Positions 44,155 through 55,879 of a DNA stretch of 64,000 nucleotides are shown one piece after another. The stretch is from Catonia carolina. Its lineage: Eukaryota; Arthropoda; Insecta; Hemiptera; Achilidae. The notes beneath the pieces are model-generated. The model did not search any database. It was not told the DNA's origin and worked only from the letters and a program-made list of their open reading frames with translations. The first letter of the stretch is position 1. Each line of letters opens with the position of its first letter. The stretch spans positions 103,032,969 through 103,096,968 of the forward strand of contig JAQMRL010000003.1 of NCBI GenBank assembly GCA_035578175.1, in the 5' to 3' direction. The position numbers were made by a program, and so were the translations under genes.

Positions 44155-45057
44155 ATTTAAAGAAATTTAATTTATATGAAATAATTTCTTTAGGGAAATA
44201 TTTATAGAATGATGAACGTATGACTGTGTTGCCAATGTATTTTAGGTGACCTTTGTTCCAGAGAATGAAATGCCAGCCATAAAGTTCAAAGCACGCCTTT
44301 AGGAAGTAGCTTGATAGTTGATAACCTTTCAGTTAATCTATAGATATTTTTTCGTTAAATTTTTTAAAATAAATTTTACCAAAATAATTTTAATTTGTTA
44401 AATTTGCAATTTAATTTTCTTGCTTTAATATAGATATACGGTATAAAGTGAAAAAAATTGACACTTGATTTTCTATATCATAAATGTTTTCATATGAACC
44501 TATCCACATTTTAAGTCTCTGACAAGCAATCTTTGTAACTTAAGATGGTTTGGTCAATTATTGACACGATTAAGTTTATGACTGCCTTATTTACAACCCA
44601 TGATTGAATGACTTCAATGATGTAATCAACCTTGGGATATTTGTGACACAAATTTTATTGTAAGCCCCCTGAAGTTAGCAATAATCCCGTGCGCTGTGCG
44701 GACGTAATAACTAGACTAATATTTTTATCTTGGTAAAACAGTTAAGTTACTCCTTTTCTACAACTGATGTACAAAAGATAGTAATTAAAATACGTTGTAT
44801 TTCTAATGTACCATTTAGAGAATATACAACCCGATTTTCAGAATTATAACTTGTCGGGAATGTATAAAATTGCTGTAACTGCAACTTATTAAATTCGCTG
44901 ATTAATGGTATCAGTTTGTTCTTATTATCAAATGCAAAAGGAATAGAAATACATCAATAAAATTAAAGGAATAAAAGTCGCATCAATATCTTTGTCATTA
45001 ACGTTTAATTTGGTTTAAGGAACGGTGATTTTGAACGAGTAATAATTTCCCAGACCA
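44155..45057. other. AT-rich unique sequence, nothing recognised
   Basis: No repeat family or coding signal recognised. Confidence 0.5.
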
Positions 45058-45212
45058 GAAATATGTGTTTTTCAGAGGGCCCGGCATACTGATAAGCGTA
45101 CTTTTCCATTCAGTGAGGAAGGCAATTGCAAACCACCTCACTCCTCGTTTTACTTAGTAAAACCTCTACAGATTTAAACCAGCCTTTCGGCTGATGTCCT
45201 AAACAACAACCA
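45058..45212 (-). repeat. SINE-like family D, 5' half only
   Basis: TCAGAGGGCCCGGCATACTG, TGAGGAAGGCAATTGCAAAC, AAAACCTCTACAGATTTAAA and CAGCCTTTCGGCTGATGTCC match the 5' half of family D in reverse. The 3' half is missing, unlike normal 5' truncation. Confidence 0.85.
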
Positions 45213-45542
45213 CTTAATACGATAAAAAATTTGGAGTACACGTGAGATAATAATAAGCTGTCACTACTATATTTTACTTGTATATTGGTTTATAGTTGCC
45301 ACCTTTTTTTACTAGTTAATCGCAAGTGATCAAAATTCAAATACATTAGTTTTTCTGTAAGAGTTCTAAGGAAAATTGTGCAAAATTTCAGTCTTTTAAA
45401 TGATCAGGACGTTAGAGAATATTAATGATGGGTGGGTGAGTTAGTGAGGACTTTCACATTGTATTTCTACATGGAGATTTTGTTTGTGTAAATCTTCCGT
45501 TTACGCTAAAATAATGAAAAGTGTGTTACAAAATATCAATCG

Positions 45543-46462
45543 TTTTTACTTTCGCTTGCCTATATGAATAAATAGGAAGGAAAGTATTGTTTTCATGTCA
45601 TTTTTCGAATTCGAGTTTTCACCGGATCTACACGTTTTCAGACGGTGTACCCAATAAACGTGTTTTTAGCGATTGATATGTGTGTGTGTGTGTGTGTGTG
45701 TGTATGAACAGAATTTCTCAAGAACGGAACATCATACGAACTTGAAACTTGAACTTAAGTTAGATACTACTACCGGACCCGACACGAACATTTTCATCAA
45801 ACCGGAAGTTGTAGTTTATTCGTGTAATTTTTCACTTTTTTGCAATTGTCTCAAAAACTGGTCCTACGATTTTTTTTTAAATTGCCTCATTTACTAAATT
45901 TTTTATGCTCTACAAGATAGGGTAGACGCCATGTCTGCTGAAATTCTCGAGGAGGCTGTTTGTATATAATGTAATAAAAAAAAGGCTTTGAAATAAAAAA
46001 ATGTAATAAAAAGGTTATGTATAAAAAAGTATAAAAATCCTACAACTTTTATTTCAAACATTTTTTTGTATGACGCTTAGTTTAGTGGTAATCAGTGATT
46101 TTCTGTTTTTTTTTCACGAAATTGTGTAGAAAATCGATTTTTTAAGATTTCAACCTTAGTATGCATTTCACGACAAAAGTGTATACAATAAAATTTATAG
46201 GAAATTGAAAAATGTACAACTTTTATTTGAAGCATTTTTCTCTACAGAGCCTAGTTTAGCGTGAAAGAGTGATATTCCGTATTTTTAAGCTAAACTGAGG
46301 TTGATTTTCATTTTGCGTCTTTCTCTCATGATTAAAATTAGGTTATGTTTATTTAGGTTAGTTTTTTGTTTATTTCTAATGTTTTATACTAATGTTAGGT
46401 TATATTGTTAATTATTTGCATTGGCAAGAGAAAGTTGTGTGTGTTTTACAACCGATTTTTAT
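45543..46462 (+). mobile_element. Family A element, copy 9, full length
   Basis: The 5' end is TTTTTACTTTCGCTTGCC. A (TG)n tract lies at 45677-45703, then the usual AACGGAACATCATACGAACT, CGACACGAACATTTTCATCA and two tandem units, the first reduced. The 3' end is TTGGCAAGAGAAAGTTGTGT, then TTTTACAACCGATTTTT with the hairpin decayed. Confidence 0.87.
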
Positions 46463-46639
46463 ATTACTTGTAATAAAAAAATTTAAATTTGAATAATCTT
46501 GTTTAATTGAATTTACTTATGGTTCTTATGCAGATTGTATTATGATGCTGATGGGAGTATTAGTAAAGGGTCATTACCACTTAGTACATTTGCTTTGGTT
46601 TTCCATTGCATTGTACAATATACACACTAGAGTATGGAA

Positions 46640-46800
46640 ATACAAGAGGATAAGACCATTGCGCATGCGCGGTTTGTTGGCCGGGTGAGGTTATTGATCC
46701 TAACCTCACATCCTAAAACCTTATTCTGCAACCCTTCACAATTCAAAGCTTTGCAATCCCTTGTTCTTTGTTCGCATCTCATCTGATCTTTTTATGACTC
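46640..46800. promoter_or_regulatory. Candidate promoter-like patch with an NRF1-type palindrome
   Basis: TGCGCATGCGCG at 46660-46671 contains the palindromic core GCGCATGCGC, matching the known NRF1 consensus (YGCGCAYGCGCR). It lies in a locally GC-richer patch (TTGGCCGGGTGAGGTTATTG). No transcript start, downstream exon or TATA element can be shown, so this is only a candidate. The site is rare enough in AT-rich DNA to be worth recording. Confidence 0.35.
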
Positions 46801-47387
46801 ATTTATGTAACACATAATGCACTTTAATGTATATTATTGTATATAATAGCGTAAAATATTTATGTATTTTTCTGTTTTCTCACTGTTTTTACGTAAGTAA
46901 ATGGTATTTTGCTCTGTTAGGCGTAAGAACGTTTTAAAAGCTGTAATAAACGTTCGTTACATTTAAACATTATGTATTTGGTGTAGTCTAATGCTTATTC
47001 AACCTGAACTTTTATAATTTTTTTTATCTAAACATAACATGTCTGCTTCGTGAAATTACGATACTGAATTTTATTTCCACCATGAAATAAACGAGATTGA
47101 AAATAAATTGTTATAGATTTAGTACTTCTATCTACTAAAGAATAACATCTGTCTGGAAATCACATGTAAACCGATTTCGAGAAAACTTACCGTAGTATTT
47201 TTCCTCAATCTTTAAAATAAACATGGTTTTATAAAAATTTGTAAATATACTTAGTTCCTAATAATTGAGACAATTTTTCATAAGAAGAAATTAACGATTA
47301 CAAGGACGTGATTTAAAACCCATAATGATCTAAAATAAAGTGTGAAATTATTTAATTTTCATAAAAAGCGTTCAAAATTTATTTATT
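46801..47387. other. AT-rich unique sequence, nothing recognised
   Basis: No repeat family or coding signal recognised. Confidence 0.5.
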
Positions 47388-47697
47388 TTTAAATCCCTAA
47401 TGTCTGAACGTTACGATCTGTTAAATTTAAGAACAATAAGCCATCTAATAGCCCAATGAGATGAGGGTGATATGTATGACGTGTAAATGAGGTGTAGTCT
47501 TGTACAGACTCAGGCGGATCATTCCTCAAATTATATGGTTAATTGTACCCTAACGATAAAAATACACCGGTAATCACTCTTTTATATTCAAATCCTTTAA
47601 GTGTCTTTACTAGGATTTGAACCACGGAACCTTAGTCTTCGAAAATTAGCTGTTAAACAACTAACGACGACTTTACCATTAGACCAGCCCGGTGAAA
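47388..47697 (-). repeat. SINE, family C
   Basis: Reverse complement of family C: ATCCCTAATGTCTGAACG, CCCAATGAGATGAGGGTGAT, ATGAGGTGTAGTCTTGTACA, TTACTAGGATTTGAACCACG (B box) and TTTACCATTAGACCAGCCCG (A box end). Confidence 0.85.
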
Positions 47698-47712
47698 TTA
47701 AAATTTCATAAT

Positions 47713-47890
47713 AAAAAGTTGTTGTAGTAGTCAGCGTCTTGGACAACAAAGCAGAAGGTTCCGAGTTTAATTCTCGGCTAGAATCTGAAAATTATTCCGT
47801 GTCAAAATCCATTGTTCCATAATCCAAAGTAGTCGCTAGTAACGAAGATATCAATGCGATTTAAATATTTTGTCGGTTTAAAAAATAAAT
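47713..47890 (+). repeat. SINE, family E
   Basis: A tRNA-like head with B box GAGTTTAATTCTCGGC is followed by AAAATCCATTGTTCCATAAT, AAGTAGTCGCTAGTAACGAA and GCGATTTAAATATTTT. It adjoins the inverted family C copy. Confidence 0.75.
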
Positions 47891-49063
47891 TTGTAGTAGA
47901 AAAGAAATTGTAAACCATAATGGTTTTTTTAAAATTTAGTTTGAATCATTCTTTCAAATCTTTTTGTGAGCTCGGATACCGTTGCAATATGGTACAGATT
48001 TTGTTAGAAATGTAATTTCTGTAGTAGCGTTTTAAGCTGCATTTTACATGAGTTTACTTGTTAGTAACTTTACGTGTGGTATATTACCATAAATCTTTGA
48101 ATCATATTATTCTTTAAGTGAGATTGGTTTTTTATAACCATGAAATCAGGGAACAAAATATCTTTGGTGTATCTCTTTTATAAAATTACACATTATTCAA
48201 AAACAAACGAAAAATATTTAAACAAATTCCGGATCAATAAATTACTACTTTTCTGTTAATACTATCGTAATTTAATGTTAAATTTTCTTCAGAATCAAGT
48301 TAATAATTTTTTTGTTTTTTTTTTATTTAAGGGAAACACTTACCTCGAAAATCTAAAAAAAATCGATTTTTCTAATTTTGGCGCCATTGCCTTCTGTACC
48401 TTTTTCTGTGTAATTTCATGTAAAAATTATAACTGTACGATAAAAATTACGGAAGCTATGCAGATTTTTGTTAAGTAATGTTTTAACCAGAATTTCTTTA
48501 ATTGAGTTAATCTGTGGAAACAATTAAGAGTTGCGATATTCAAAGAACATAGAAAGCTGAGAAGGCAATGAAAAGTGTGTCAAAAGAAGCAAGACAAGAG
48601 AAAAAAAAGAGGAAATTATTTGAGGAAAAAGAACAGTCTGGTGGGGATCAATATTATGGTGCGGGCCGATTTTAGGGTAAGTAAAACTTTACAGAACATT
48701 TCCCGCAAATTCACTTTTTTCCATAAAGGTACAGTTTTCTCAAAAACTATTTGACTTTGAAGGTTGAAATTTTTTGAGCATGTTTCCCAGTATAATTGTG
48801 ACATATGGTACTAGAATCATTGCAGTATTATTTACTAAGTTTGAAATAAAATAAAAAAATTCTACAAAAAAAATTTAATTGTTTTTGAATTTTTCAAAAC
48901 AAAATTCTCGAAATGGTATCGCTAGCTCTATATTAATAATTCTAGTACCAGAGCTTAAAAAGATGTCATAAAAAAGGCACATAAAAATTAAAGCCCTGAC
49001 TCTTAACGGTTTTTTAGAAACGTGTACCTAAAAAGAGATCAATTTAACATGGGTTTGATAGGA
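47891..49063. other. AT-rich unique sequence, nothing recognised
   Basis: A purine-rich patch at 48575-48640 (AAGAAGCAAGACAAGAGAAA) is the only compositional feature. Confidence 0.5.
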
Positions 49064-49235
49064 GGTATAAAGCTCCCCTTAAAGTTGTATCAACTGCTTG
49101 TTTATTGGTGGCTAGTATAAGTTACAGTATAAAATCGGTGGTTTTTGATGTGTGAAATTCCTAGACTCTAGCCGGGAATCGAACCAGGAAGCTTCCTTTT
49201 TTTGCAGCGCGCACCGCAATCTAAAGGTTTTACTG
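49064..49235 (-). repeat. SINE, family E
   Basis: On the minus strand: GGCTCAGTAAAACCTTTAGA, B box GGTTCGATTCCCGGCTAGAG, ACACATCAAAAACCACCG and a tail GCAGTTGATACAACTTTAA. The tRNA-like part has no acceptor end, so it is a SINE head and not a tRNA gene. Confidence 0.72.
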
Positions 49236-50314
49236 AGCCATGTAGTGAACAACGAAAAGGCAGCTTCTTCTATTAGTTTTATCGAGGAATTTAATTCAAC
49301 TTAAAATTTTTACAATGATCTTCTAAGGAATTATTATCGGCATCTAATCCGATGATATCAGATATGAATCACGACGTTGGAATTAACTAAACGTTGGTAT
49401 GCTTGATTGAATATTCTAGACATCAAGGGAGTCACCAATAAACTATATTTCGGTCAAATACAGAATTTATTACATTTTTTTTAAGTTAAATACTTTTCAC
49501 AGTACGCCTAACAAACCAATATTGTTAATAAAATAATCTGGTGTGAAATACTCACACAACTTTCTTTTACCAATGCAAATAATGACCGGTACAACCTAAC
49601 ATTGAAATAAACAAAAAAAACTAACCTCAAAAAAAACATTATTTTAATATGAGTGAATGATGCAAAATGAAAATCAACCTTAGTTTGGCTTAATAATATA
49701 GACAATCACTCGACGCTGAACTAGGCTCTGCAGAGAAAAATGCTTAAAATACATGTTGTAGATCTTTTAATTTCCTATAAATTTGATTATATAGTACACT
49801 CTTGTCGTTAAATGCATACTAAGGCCGAAATCTTCAAAAGTCCATTTTCTTACAGATTTTTATATAAAAAAAAAACAGAAAATCACTTATTACCGCTAAA
49901 CTAAGCTATATACAAAGAAATGTTTAGAATAAAGTAGTAGGTTTCAAATTTTCTACAATTTTTATTGCCATATAAACTTTTGCCCTAAAATGCATATTAA
50001 AGCCTCAATCTTAGAAGAACCAATTTTTTTTACAAGAAAACCGCCTACCCAAGAATTTCAGCAGACATGGCACCTACCCTATCGTAAAGCATAAAAAATG
50101 TAGTAAATGAGGCGATTTTTAAAAAAATCGTAAGATTTGTTTTTGAAAAAATTGCAAAAAAGTGAAAAATTACGCGAATAAACTACTACTTTCGGTTGAC
50201 CGATTTTGATGAAAATGTTCATGTTCGGTCCTCTAGTGGTATCTAACTTAAGTTTCAAGTTTTAACTTGAAATGTTGATTGTATGATGTTCCGTTCTTGA
50301 GATATTTTGTTCAC

Positions 50315-50317
50315 ATA

Positions 50318-50380
<63 letters not shown>
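50315..50380. repeat. (CA)n(GA)n compound microsatellite in family A copy 10
   Basis: A CA run of about 20 bases passes into an AG run of about 45 bases, at the family A microsatellite position. Confidence 0.93.
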
Positions 50381-50381
<1 letters not shown>

Positions 50382-50386
50382 AATTG

Positions 50387-51097
50387 AATCAAGTCATTTT
50401 AGAAAGCCCATAAGTCAAAATTTTACATTGTTTGCGCTTTAGTGGATTTTAGGAATAACTGAATGTAAACACACCATCCCTACAAAAATGATAAAAGTCT
50501 GGCTTTCCTGAAGAAATATACACTAAGAAAACCTTATCCTTAAGGATACAAAGTGCTTCCTTCTAATTGAGAAATGAAATTGGATGATCTTTTGAAGCTT
50601 AAGCTCTACTTTCTAGTGAAAGTGCCTCTTCAAAAATCTTGTAAGGGATAACTATTGTTTGCGACGAAGACGATGAACGTGAATAGTCCAGAAACCAACA
50701 TTTTTCTTATTAAAATAAGAATTTAAATTTTTATTTTTGCAAAAAGCTACTGTTGTAAGTTACTGTTGTAAACAAGTGAAATAAAAATAAATAAATACTA
50801 CAGTACAACATAATATTTTTGTCTGGTCTAAGGACGTATTTTACAGCAAACAACGTAAGTTAGCATTATACTCTAATTTATTTCAGAAACGTCTTTAGAT
50901 TAAATTTACAATTGTTTTTTAAACTATTGGCTTATATTCAAAAATACAAAAGTATACATTTCGTATTAAAGGGACAGCTCTATAAACAAATTATATTTTT
51001 TAATATTCTTTTTTACTGAAACGTAGTAAATTAATATTTTTTAAAATTTTTACAAAAGTTACTTTTTTTACTTATGGGCTTTCTGAAATGACCGATT
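50387..51097. mobile_element. MITE nested in family A, about 28-bp inverted ends
   Basis: AATCAAGTCATTTTAGAAAG at the left end and the complement of CTTTCTGAAATGACCGATT at the right end agree at most positions and continue through CCCATAAGT. CAATTG flanks both sides (50381-50386 and 51098-51103). Because CAATTG is itself a palindrome, it could be a target duplication or part of the inverted ends. The interior is AT-rich with no frame. Superfamily undecided. Confidence 0.8.
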
Positions 51098-51238
51098 CAA
51101 TTGCTAAAAAAAATGTTTTTGTGGGTTCAGAGGGTGTGAAAAACTGTATATCTGGTGAAAATTCGATTTTGAAAAATCGAAATAAAAACAATACTTTTCC
51201 TCCATATATTCATATAGGCAAGAGAAAGTAAAAAAAAA

Positions 51239-51494
51239 CAAAAACTATAATATAATTTGAGGACTTGCACGTGTGTATTGGTAAAGTTCATGGTTAGTAA
51301 TGGTTAAATACTAGTTTTTGTTAGTGCGATAAAGTTCTGTGTATCTGGGTAATGTACCCAGAATAGTTTTCATTAGGAAATGGCTTGTAATAAATTAAAA
51401 ATAATCCGTAAATATTAAATAAGGAAGTGACAGCAAATACGAACGGAATAGGTTCTTATAATTGGTTAAGTACTGAATCAACATTTCATTTAGG
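51239..51494. other. AT-rich unique sequence, nothing recognised
   Basis: No repeat family or coding signal recognised. Confidence 0.45.
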
Positions 51495-51720
51495 CGGTTA
51501 GAATACTACACGGCCAACAGTATCGCTTCGCAAGTTGCATAAGCCGGCCAGAGCAGGCGCTGCTGCTACTGAAACGTGATCGATAGTAACTCATCTGGGT
51601 CCTCGTCTCTCCTGCCTGGTTTCTGAACCGTGCAAACCATCGCCACTTTACACTTCTCCCTCACGCTCTCTCTCTCTTTCACCCCTCTTCCCTCTTTCCT
51701 TCTCACTAACACTATAAGTC
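51495..51720. other. GC-rich patch followed by a CT-rich tract
   Basis: CCGGCCAGAGCAGGCGCTGC at about 51543 and TGGGTCCTCGTCTCTCCTGC are followed by CACGCTCTCTCTCTCTTTCA (51662 on). GC-rich DNA next to a pyrimidine tract can mark a 5' exon or promoter, but no start codon, splice or core promoter is convincing. It may equally be repeat-derived. Confidence 0.35.
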
Positions 51721-52344
51721 TATTTCAAACGTCTCATGTCATCTGTCTCAGATATTCACAGCTAGAAATATTTCCTATTTTTATAATTCTACGTTCATTC
51801 TATAAATGCACTCCATACAGCTCTCAGGAATAAGTGAATTGTTAGAACGTGATTTTCTCAAATTTAAAACTGTACGACTTACATTATTTTTTTAAACAAA
51901 ATTATAGTAATATTTTTTTATCTTTAACAATTTTATTTGCAACTATATACTAAGATACAACGAGCAAATTTGATAAAAGTAAAGAAAGGATGACAAGAAA
52001 AATAAATTAAAAAAAAAACAGTGGTACCCATTGGTATATGTTCTATGAGATAATCTTCATAATCCATGAATGGTAATTTTTTTGGCTTCAACTTAATTTT
52101 TATTTACAACTGTACTTTTGTTTTTAAAGCACAATACAACTAGTAAATGAGATGGAATGAATGAGGAATGGCGGGAATGTGACGTGAATGAGAATCGATC
52201 CAGTGACCGATTTCGGCGTGAAATTTTGCAAGGAAAGTAATGCCAATATTTTTCAATGATAATGATTTATTAACTATGATGGATGATTTTTTTATGAAAT
52301 GACACAGGCATGATAAGTTAAATTAATTTTTTTTATGGTGGTCG
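51721..52344. other. AT-rich unique sequence, nothing recognised
   Basis: No repeat family or coding signal recognised. Confidence 0.45.
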
Positions 52345-52625
52345 GAGAAGATCCCTATTCCACCTATTTTACAGTCGTCTGTTAACAGGGAGATCGTTAG
52401 TTGAAAGGTATTGGACATTTGGATTTATGTGGTCAATTGTCTTTGTGTGTAATGAATTGTATGTTGCGTTGACAATGTCTCGAACCGTTGATATTTGCAG
52501 GTCTTTGTGAAGGGCATATGATTGGTTAAGTAAAAAGGTGCGTTTGTTATTGCTTTAAGTGCTTTTAACTGGTATCTTTGAAGAATATTCAGTGTTGTAT
52601 TGTGACAGGCTCCAAACATTGAATG
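52345..52625 (-). pseudogene. Jockey-like LINE RT C-terminal relic, copy 1
   Basis: The minus-strand frame reads MFGACHNTTLNILQRYQLKA, LKAITNAPFYLTNH and continues toward NVQYLSTNDLPVNRRL. In Jockey-clade LINEs the end of ORF2 has WG.A....I..LQ..Q.K.LR.I..AP.Y..N, so the family is recognisable. Only about 90 codons remain. Confidence 0.75.
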
Positions 52626-52689
52626 ATAAATACTCGTAACAACATTATAAGAATTGAAGAAAGAAAAATAAAATAAAATAAATCACTTT

Positions 52690-53190
52690 ATAGAAGATCT
52701 CGGGCCTATTGACGTTTCAACCTGCGTTGCGGATTACCTGGTAGTTTGGTGATCAATTCGTTCGGGTGATCATGCAATTTTCTGTGAAAAACACTGTAGC
52801 TGGACTTAACAACTTCATTTATAAACGGAATATTAAGGTCATTATGCAGAATTTTATTGTTGACATAAAAAGGTGCGCAGGTAATTAAACGTAGGAATTT
52901 TAACTGAAAGGCTTGTACTTTTTGTAGGTTATTCGTTTTAGCTGTGCCATAAATTTGTAGCCTATAGGTGCATATTGGTTTAAAATAAACTTTTTTATAG
53001 TAATAGTTTAGATTATAGAGTCAGTGAAAAGCGGCGTCCAAGTAGTCGGAATAGTTCTTTCAGTTTGGAGTTCAAAGTCAATCTTTTGGTTTTTATATGA
53101 GTCGCCCAGGTGAATCTCTTATCTAGGTGAACCCAAGGTATTTATTTTGTTGTCGTTGTGGTATCAGGTTATTGTCAAGGAAATGCTTAT
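52690..53190 (-). pseudogene. Jockey-like LINE RT C-terminal relic, copy 2
   Basis: The minus-strand frames include KYLGFTWIRDSPGRLI-like remnants, KSKVNYSDYLDAAF, YFKPICTYRLQIYGTAKTNN, LQKVQAFQLKFLRLITCAPF, YVNNKILHNDLNIPF and LPGNPQRRLKRQ. This repeats the same region as the copy at 52345 but with different residues, so the two are separate insertions or a tandem duplication of an old element. Stops and frame changes interrupt it. Confidence 0.8.
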
Positions 53191-53309
53191 AGTAGTCTAA
53201 CATTTAAAATGTGTAGACGTGTAAAAACATTCTATACCTATTGTCAATATTCAAGTGTGTTAAAATTTGAATTTGTTTCGAAAGTTAATGGGCCTGAATT
53301 GGATTTGAA

Positions 53310-53600
53310 GTTCCGGTTTTGACCGGAGGTGGCCCGAAACCGGAAAAAAAATCTAAGTCAGAAACTACAAGAGATAGTAACAAACGGTGTGCGGATTCGT
53401 AATTTACATAAAAAGTGTTATTCGATTATTTTTAAAGAGTAGATACAGAAATAATTAGGTTTAAAACCAGTTTCAACCGGAAGTGGTGCAAAACCGGAAG
53501 TCAAGAAATCAAATTCGGAATACAAAAATAGTGTCATTCGATTCCTCTTAAAGAGTAGTTACTGAAATCACTAATGATTTTTGCCATAAGTCAAAGGTAA
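53310..53600. repeat. CCGGAAGT-containing repeat, two diverged units
   Basis: CCGGTTTTGACCGGAGGTGG with CCCGAAACCGGAA, and GTTTCAACCGGAAGTGGTGC with AAAACCGGAAG, are spaced about 145 bases apart. Both are followed by AGTG(T/C)..ATTCGATT and TTAAAGAGTAG. This is probably part of an unrecognised dispersed element. Confidence 0.55.
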
Positions 53601-54459
53601 CTCTTTTTAAAAATTGCCATGAGACGCGTCGTCTCATAAAACGGATTTTCATATCTGTTAATCAATTTTTGTCAAAATGTAAGGTTTTAAAAAAATTTTA
53701 ATAATTTTGTTTTTTCGTTTGGAAGCGATATATCATCGGATGTTGTTTTTGTTATGTGAATACACTTATTACAATATTTATTGTTGTTAAACTCATCTTC
53801 ACGATTATAATCAAACAGATTTTAAATAAACTCAAATATGAAAAAAATTTGGCTATCTCAAAAAAACCGTCCGGATAAGCCTAGTTATTAAAAATTTCAT
53901 ATTTAGAGTAGTTCTTTCTAGGGTAATTAATATCCACGAAGTAAAGGTAATGTGTTGGCCACGTTCAAAAGAAAATTAATCTTTCAGATATTTAGGTTCG
54001 TGATACTTAGATATTTGTTGGAATCGATGTATTACATTTTTTAGGATAACTATACCTTTTTCTTTCATAATTCATGAGATAGTAAATGGTAAACATAAAT
54101 AATTGTCTCCTAACAAAGTTGTTAAAGATTAGCTATAAACGTAAAAAATACACATCGAAGAAACAATTTCAATTGCCTTACCTGTTCACTTAGTCCATGC
54201 ACGTAATCCAAATCATACGTTTAGGAATGTTCCTTATTTTCGTCTTCTTTCCAGTTCAGAAACGGAACGTTAACCAATTCCAGTTGGAAACCAGCAGTCC
54301 TGTAAAAAAAATAATATTTTGTTGTATTTCACATGCCTTTTAATCCCAATTTAAATTTTTAATTATATTTACAATTAAATTAAAAATTGATGCAGTAATT
54401 TTTATTTAAGAAACCAAATTGGAATATTAAAAAAAATAGTAACCATGAAAAAAGGTACA
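53601..54459. other. AT-rich unique sequence, nothing recognised
   Basis: No repeat family or coding signal recognised. Confidence 0.45.
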
Positions 54460-54815
54460 TACAAGAGAAATTTATAAATGGCTTTCAAAATTAAAGGCTA
54501 ACAAACAGAAGTTAGACCTGCTGTTACATGCGAAAGTGAAACAATATTTAAAACGACACACACAGTCGAAATTGATAAAGTTACCAAATAGAAAAGAAGC
54601 ATTTTATAGGAACATGATTAAACTAAACTTTGTAGGAATGGGTTTTATAAAAAAACAATAACATCGAATGAACTAGTTAATAATAACATAGAAACTGTAA
54701 TCAGCATAATTAAGAATAAGAGCAAATTGAGGTAAAGATATTTCTTAGGATATTTAATCAGAACATCGGAAATAGAATAGCAAGAAAAGTCATATAAAAG
54801 GTAATATGGGATATA
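54460..54815 (+). pseudogene. LINE ORF2 C-terminal relic, much decayed
   Basis: A stop-ridden plus-strand translation reads TEVRPAVTCESETIFKTT, VEIDKVTK then KRSIL, and later KKTITSNELVNNNIETVISI, IKNKSKLR and FLGYLIRTSE. The order (IRP.VTY.SETW, W.RK.LR, TN.EL......I...IK..RLRWLGH..R) is that of the post-RT region of insect LINEs. Weak but consistent over about 110 codons. Confidence 0.6.
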
Positions 54816-54862
54816 GGAATAGTGCAAGGAATAGTGGGATATAGTGGGATATAGGAATAGCA
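54810..54862. repeat. Short imperfect tandem repeat (GGGATATAGGAATAG)
   Basis: GGGATATAGGAATAG and shortened forms (GGAATAGT, GGGATATAGT) recur four to five times. Confidence 0.75.
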
Positions 54863-55879
54863 ATGGGTCCTAAAATTTAATGAAGATATGAAATTACATT
54901 ATAGAGTACATAAAAAACAAAACCAACTTAGAGAATTTAAAAAAATTAAAGAAATGGTAATTCACAAAAAGCAGCGAAAGGAAACAAAAACAAGTATATT
55001 TAGACAAAGGCAGGAAAAGAAATTTGTATAGGAAGAAAGAGTCTTGGTTGAAAATAAAGAAGAATTCTGGAAAACTTAAAACACGATTGACTAAAGGGGT
55101 CATATACCGGTCAGAAAAGCAAAAAAATGTATTTTTAATTAATTCAGGATATTTTTGGAGCTAAACCTGTATTCAAACAATAGAAATATTACATATTACA
55201 TATTTTTAATAATTACATATTTTTATTTTTTAATTAATATTACATATTTTATTATTATGTATTATTTTTTTAGAAATATTTAGAAACCACAAATAATCGA
55301 TACAAATTTAAATCATGGCTTTCATTATATAGATTAACATTTTTCGACTATTTAGGATTTTGTAGAAACCTGTCTACATTTTCTGTGTGTTTGGGTGACT
55401 CTATACTATGTAGCAGATAAAATATTATGATTTAGAAATAAATTATTGAAACAGAATTGCTTGAAGAAGTCAGAAAATCATAAAAAAGTGTCAGAAACTG
55501 AAAAATTAATCCACATGAACAATCTGAATTTTTTTCCATAAAACCGAACTTACAACTAAAATCACCTATAGTTTAACCGAAATATTAGGCCTACAAAAAA
55601 AATCAGAAAGATATTTGCAATATATGTCAATAGTACGGAGGTTCAGCACTAAAAACCCTTTCAAATTTCTTTTGTAATAACCTTTATAAGCCTATGCGAC
55701 TTACTTACTTCAGAAGATACTGTTGAGTTGTGCTTTTTGGATTATTAAGCTTTCCTAGCTAAATACTGAATATCTGAATTTTTTTGAACAGATACATTGA
55801 TTTACATTCTCTGAAACCTTTTATATAATTAATTTTGTTTGTGATCCTTATTAATAAAGAGTTGTGGGTTTTTGAAGGT
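54863..55879. other. AT-rich sequence with a TTACATATTTT-rich patch
   Basis: 55190-55270 is low-complexity (ATTACATATT repeated). Minus-strand frames rich in F, L and Y over this area are the complement of purine-rich DNA, not genes. Confidence 0.5.

Larger units (their letters stand above)
49537..51238 (-). mobile_element. Family A element, copy 10, split by a MITE
   Basis: The 3' part lies at 49537-50386 (TCTGGTGTGAAATACTCACA through GTTCACATACACACACACAC and a long (AG)n tract). The 5' part lies at 51104-51238 (CTAAAAAAAATGTTTTTGTG to GGCAAGAGAAAGTA). The 711-bp segment between them is another element flanked by CAATTG. Confidence 0.87.

Noticed and set aside
54645..55103. Minus-strand frames rich in Phe, Leu and Tyr that look like membrane proteins
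   Set aside because: They are complements of an A-rich region that on the plus strand is partly a LINE relic; composition explains them.
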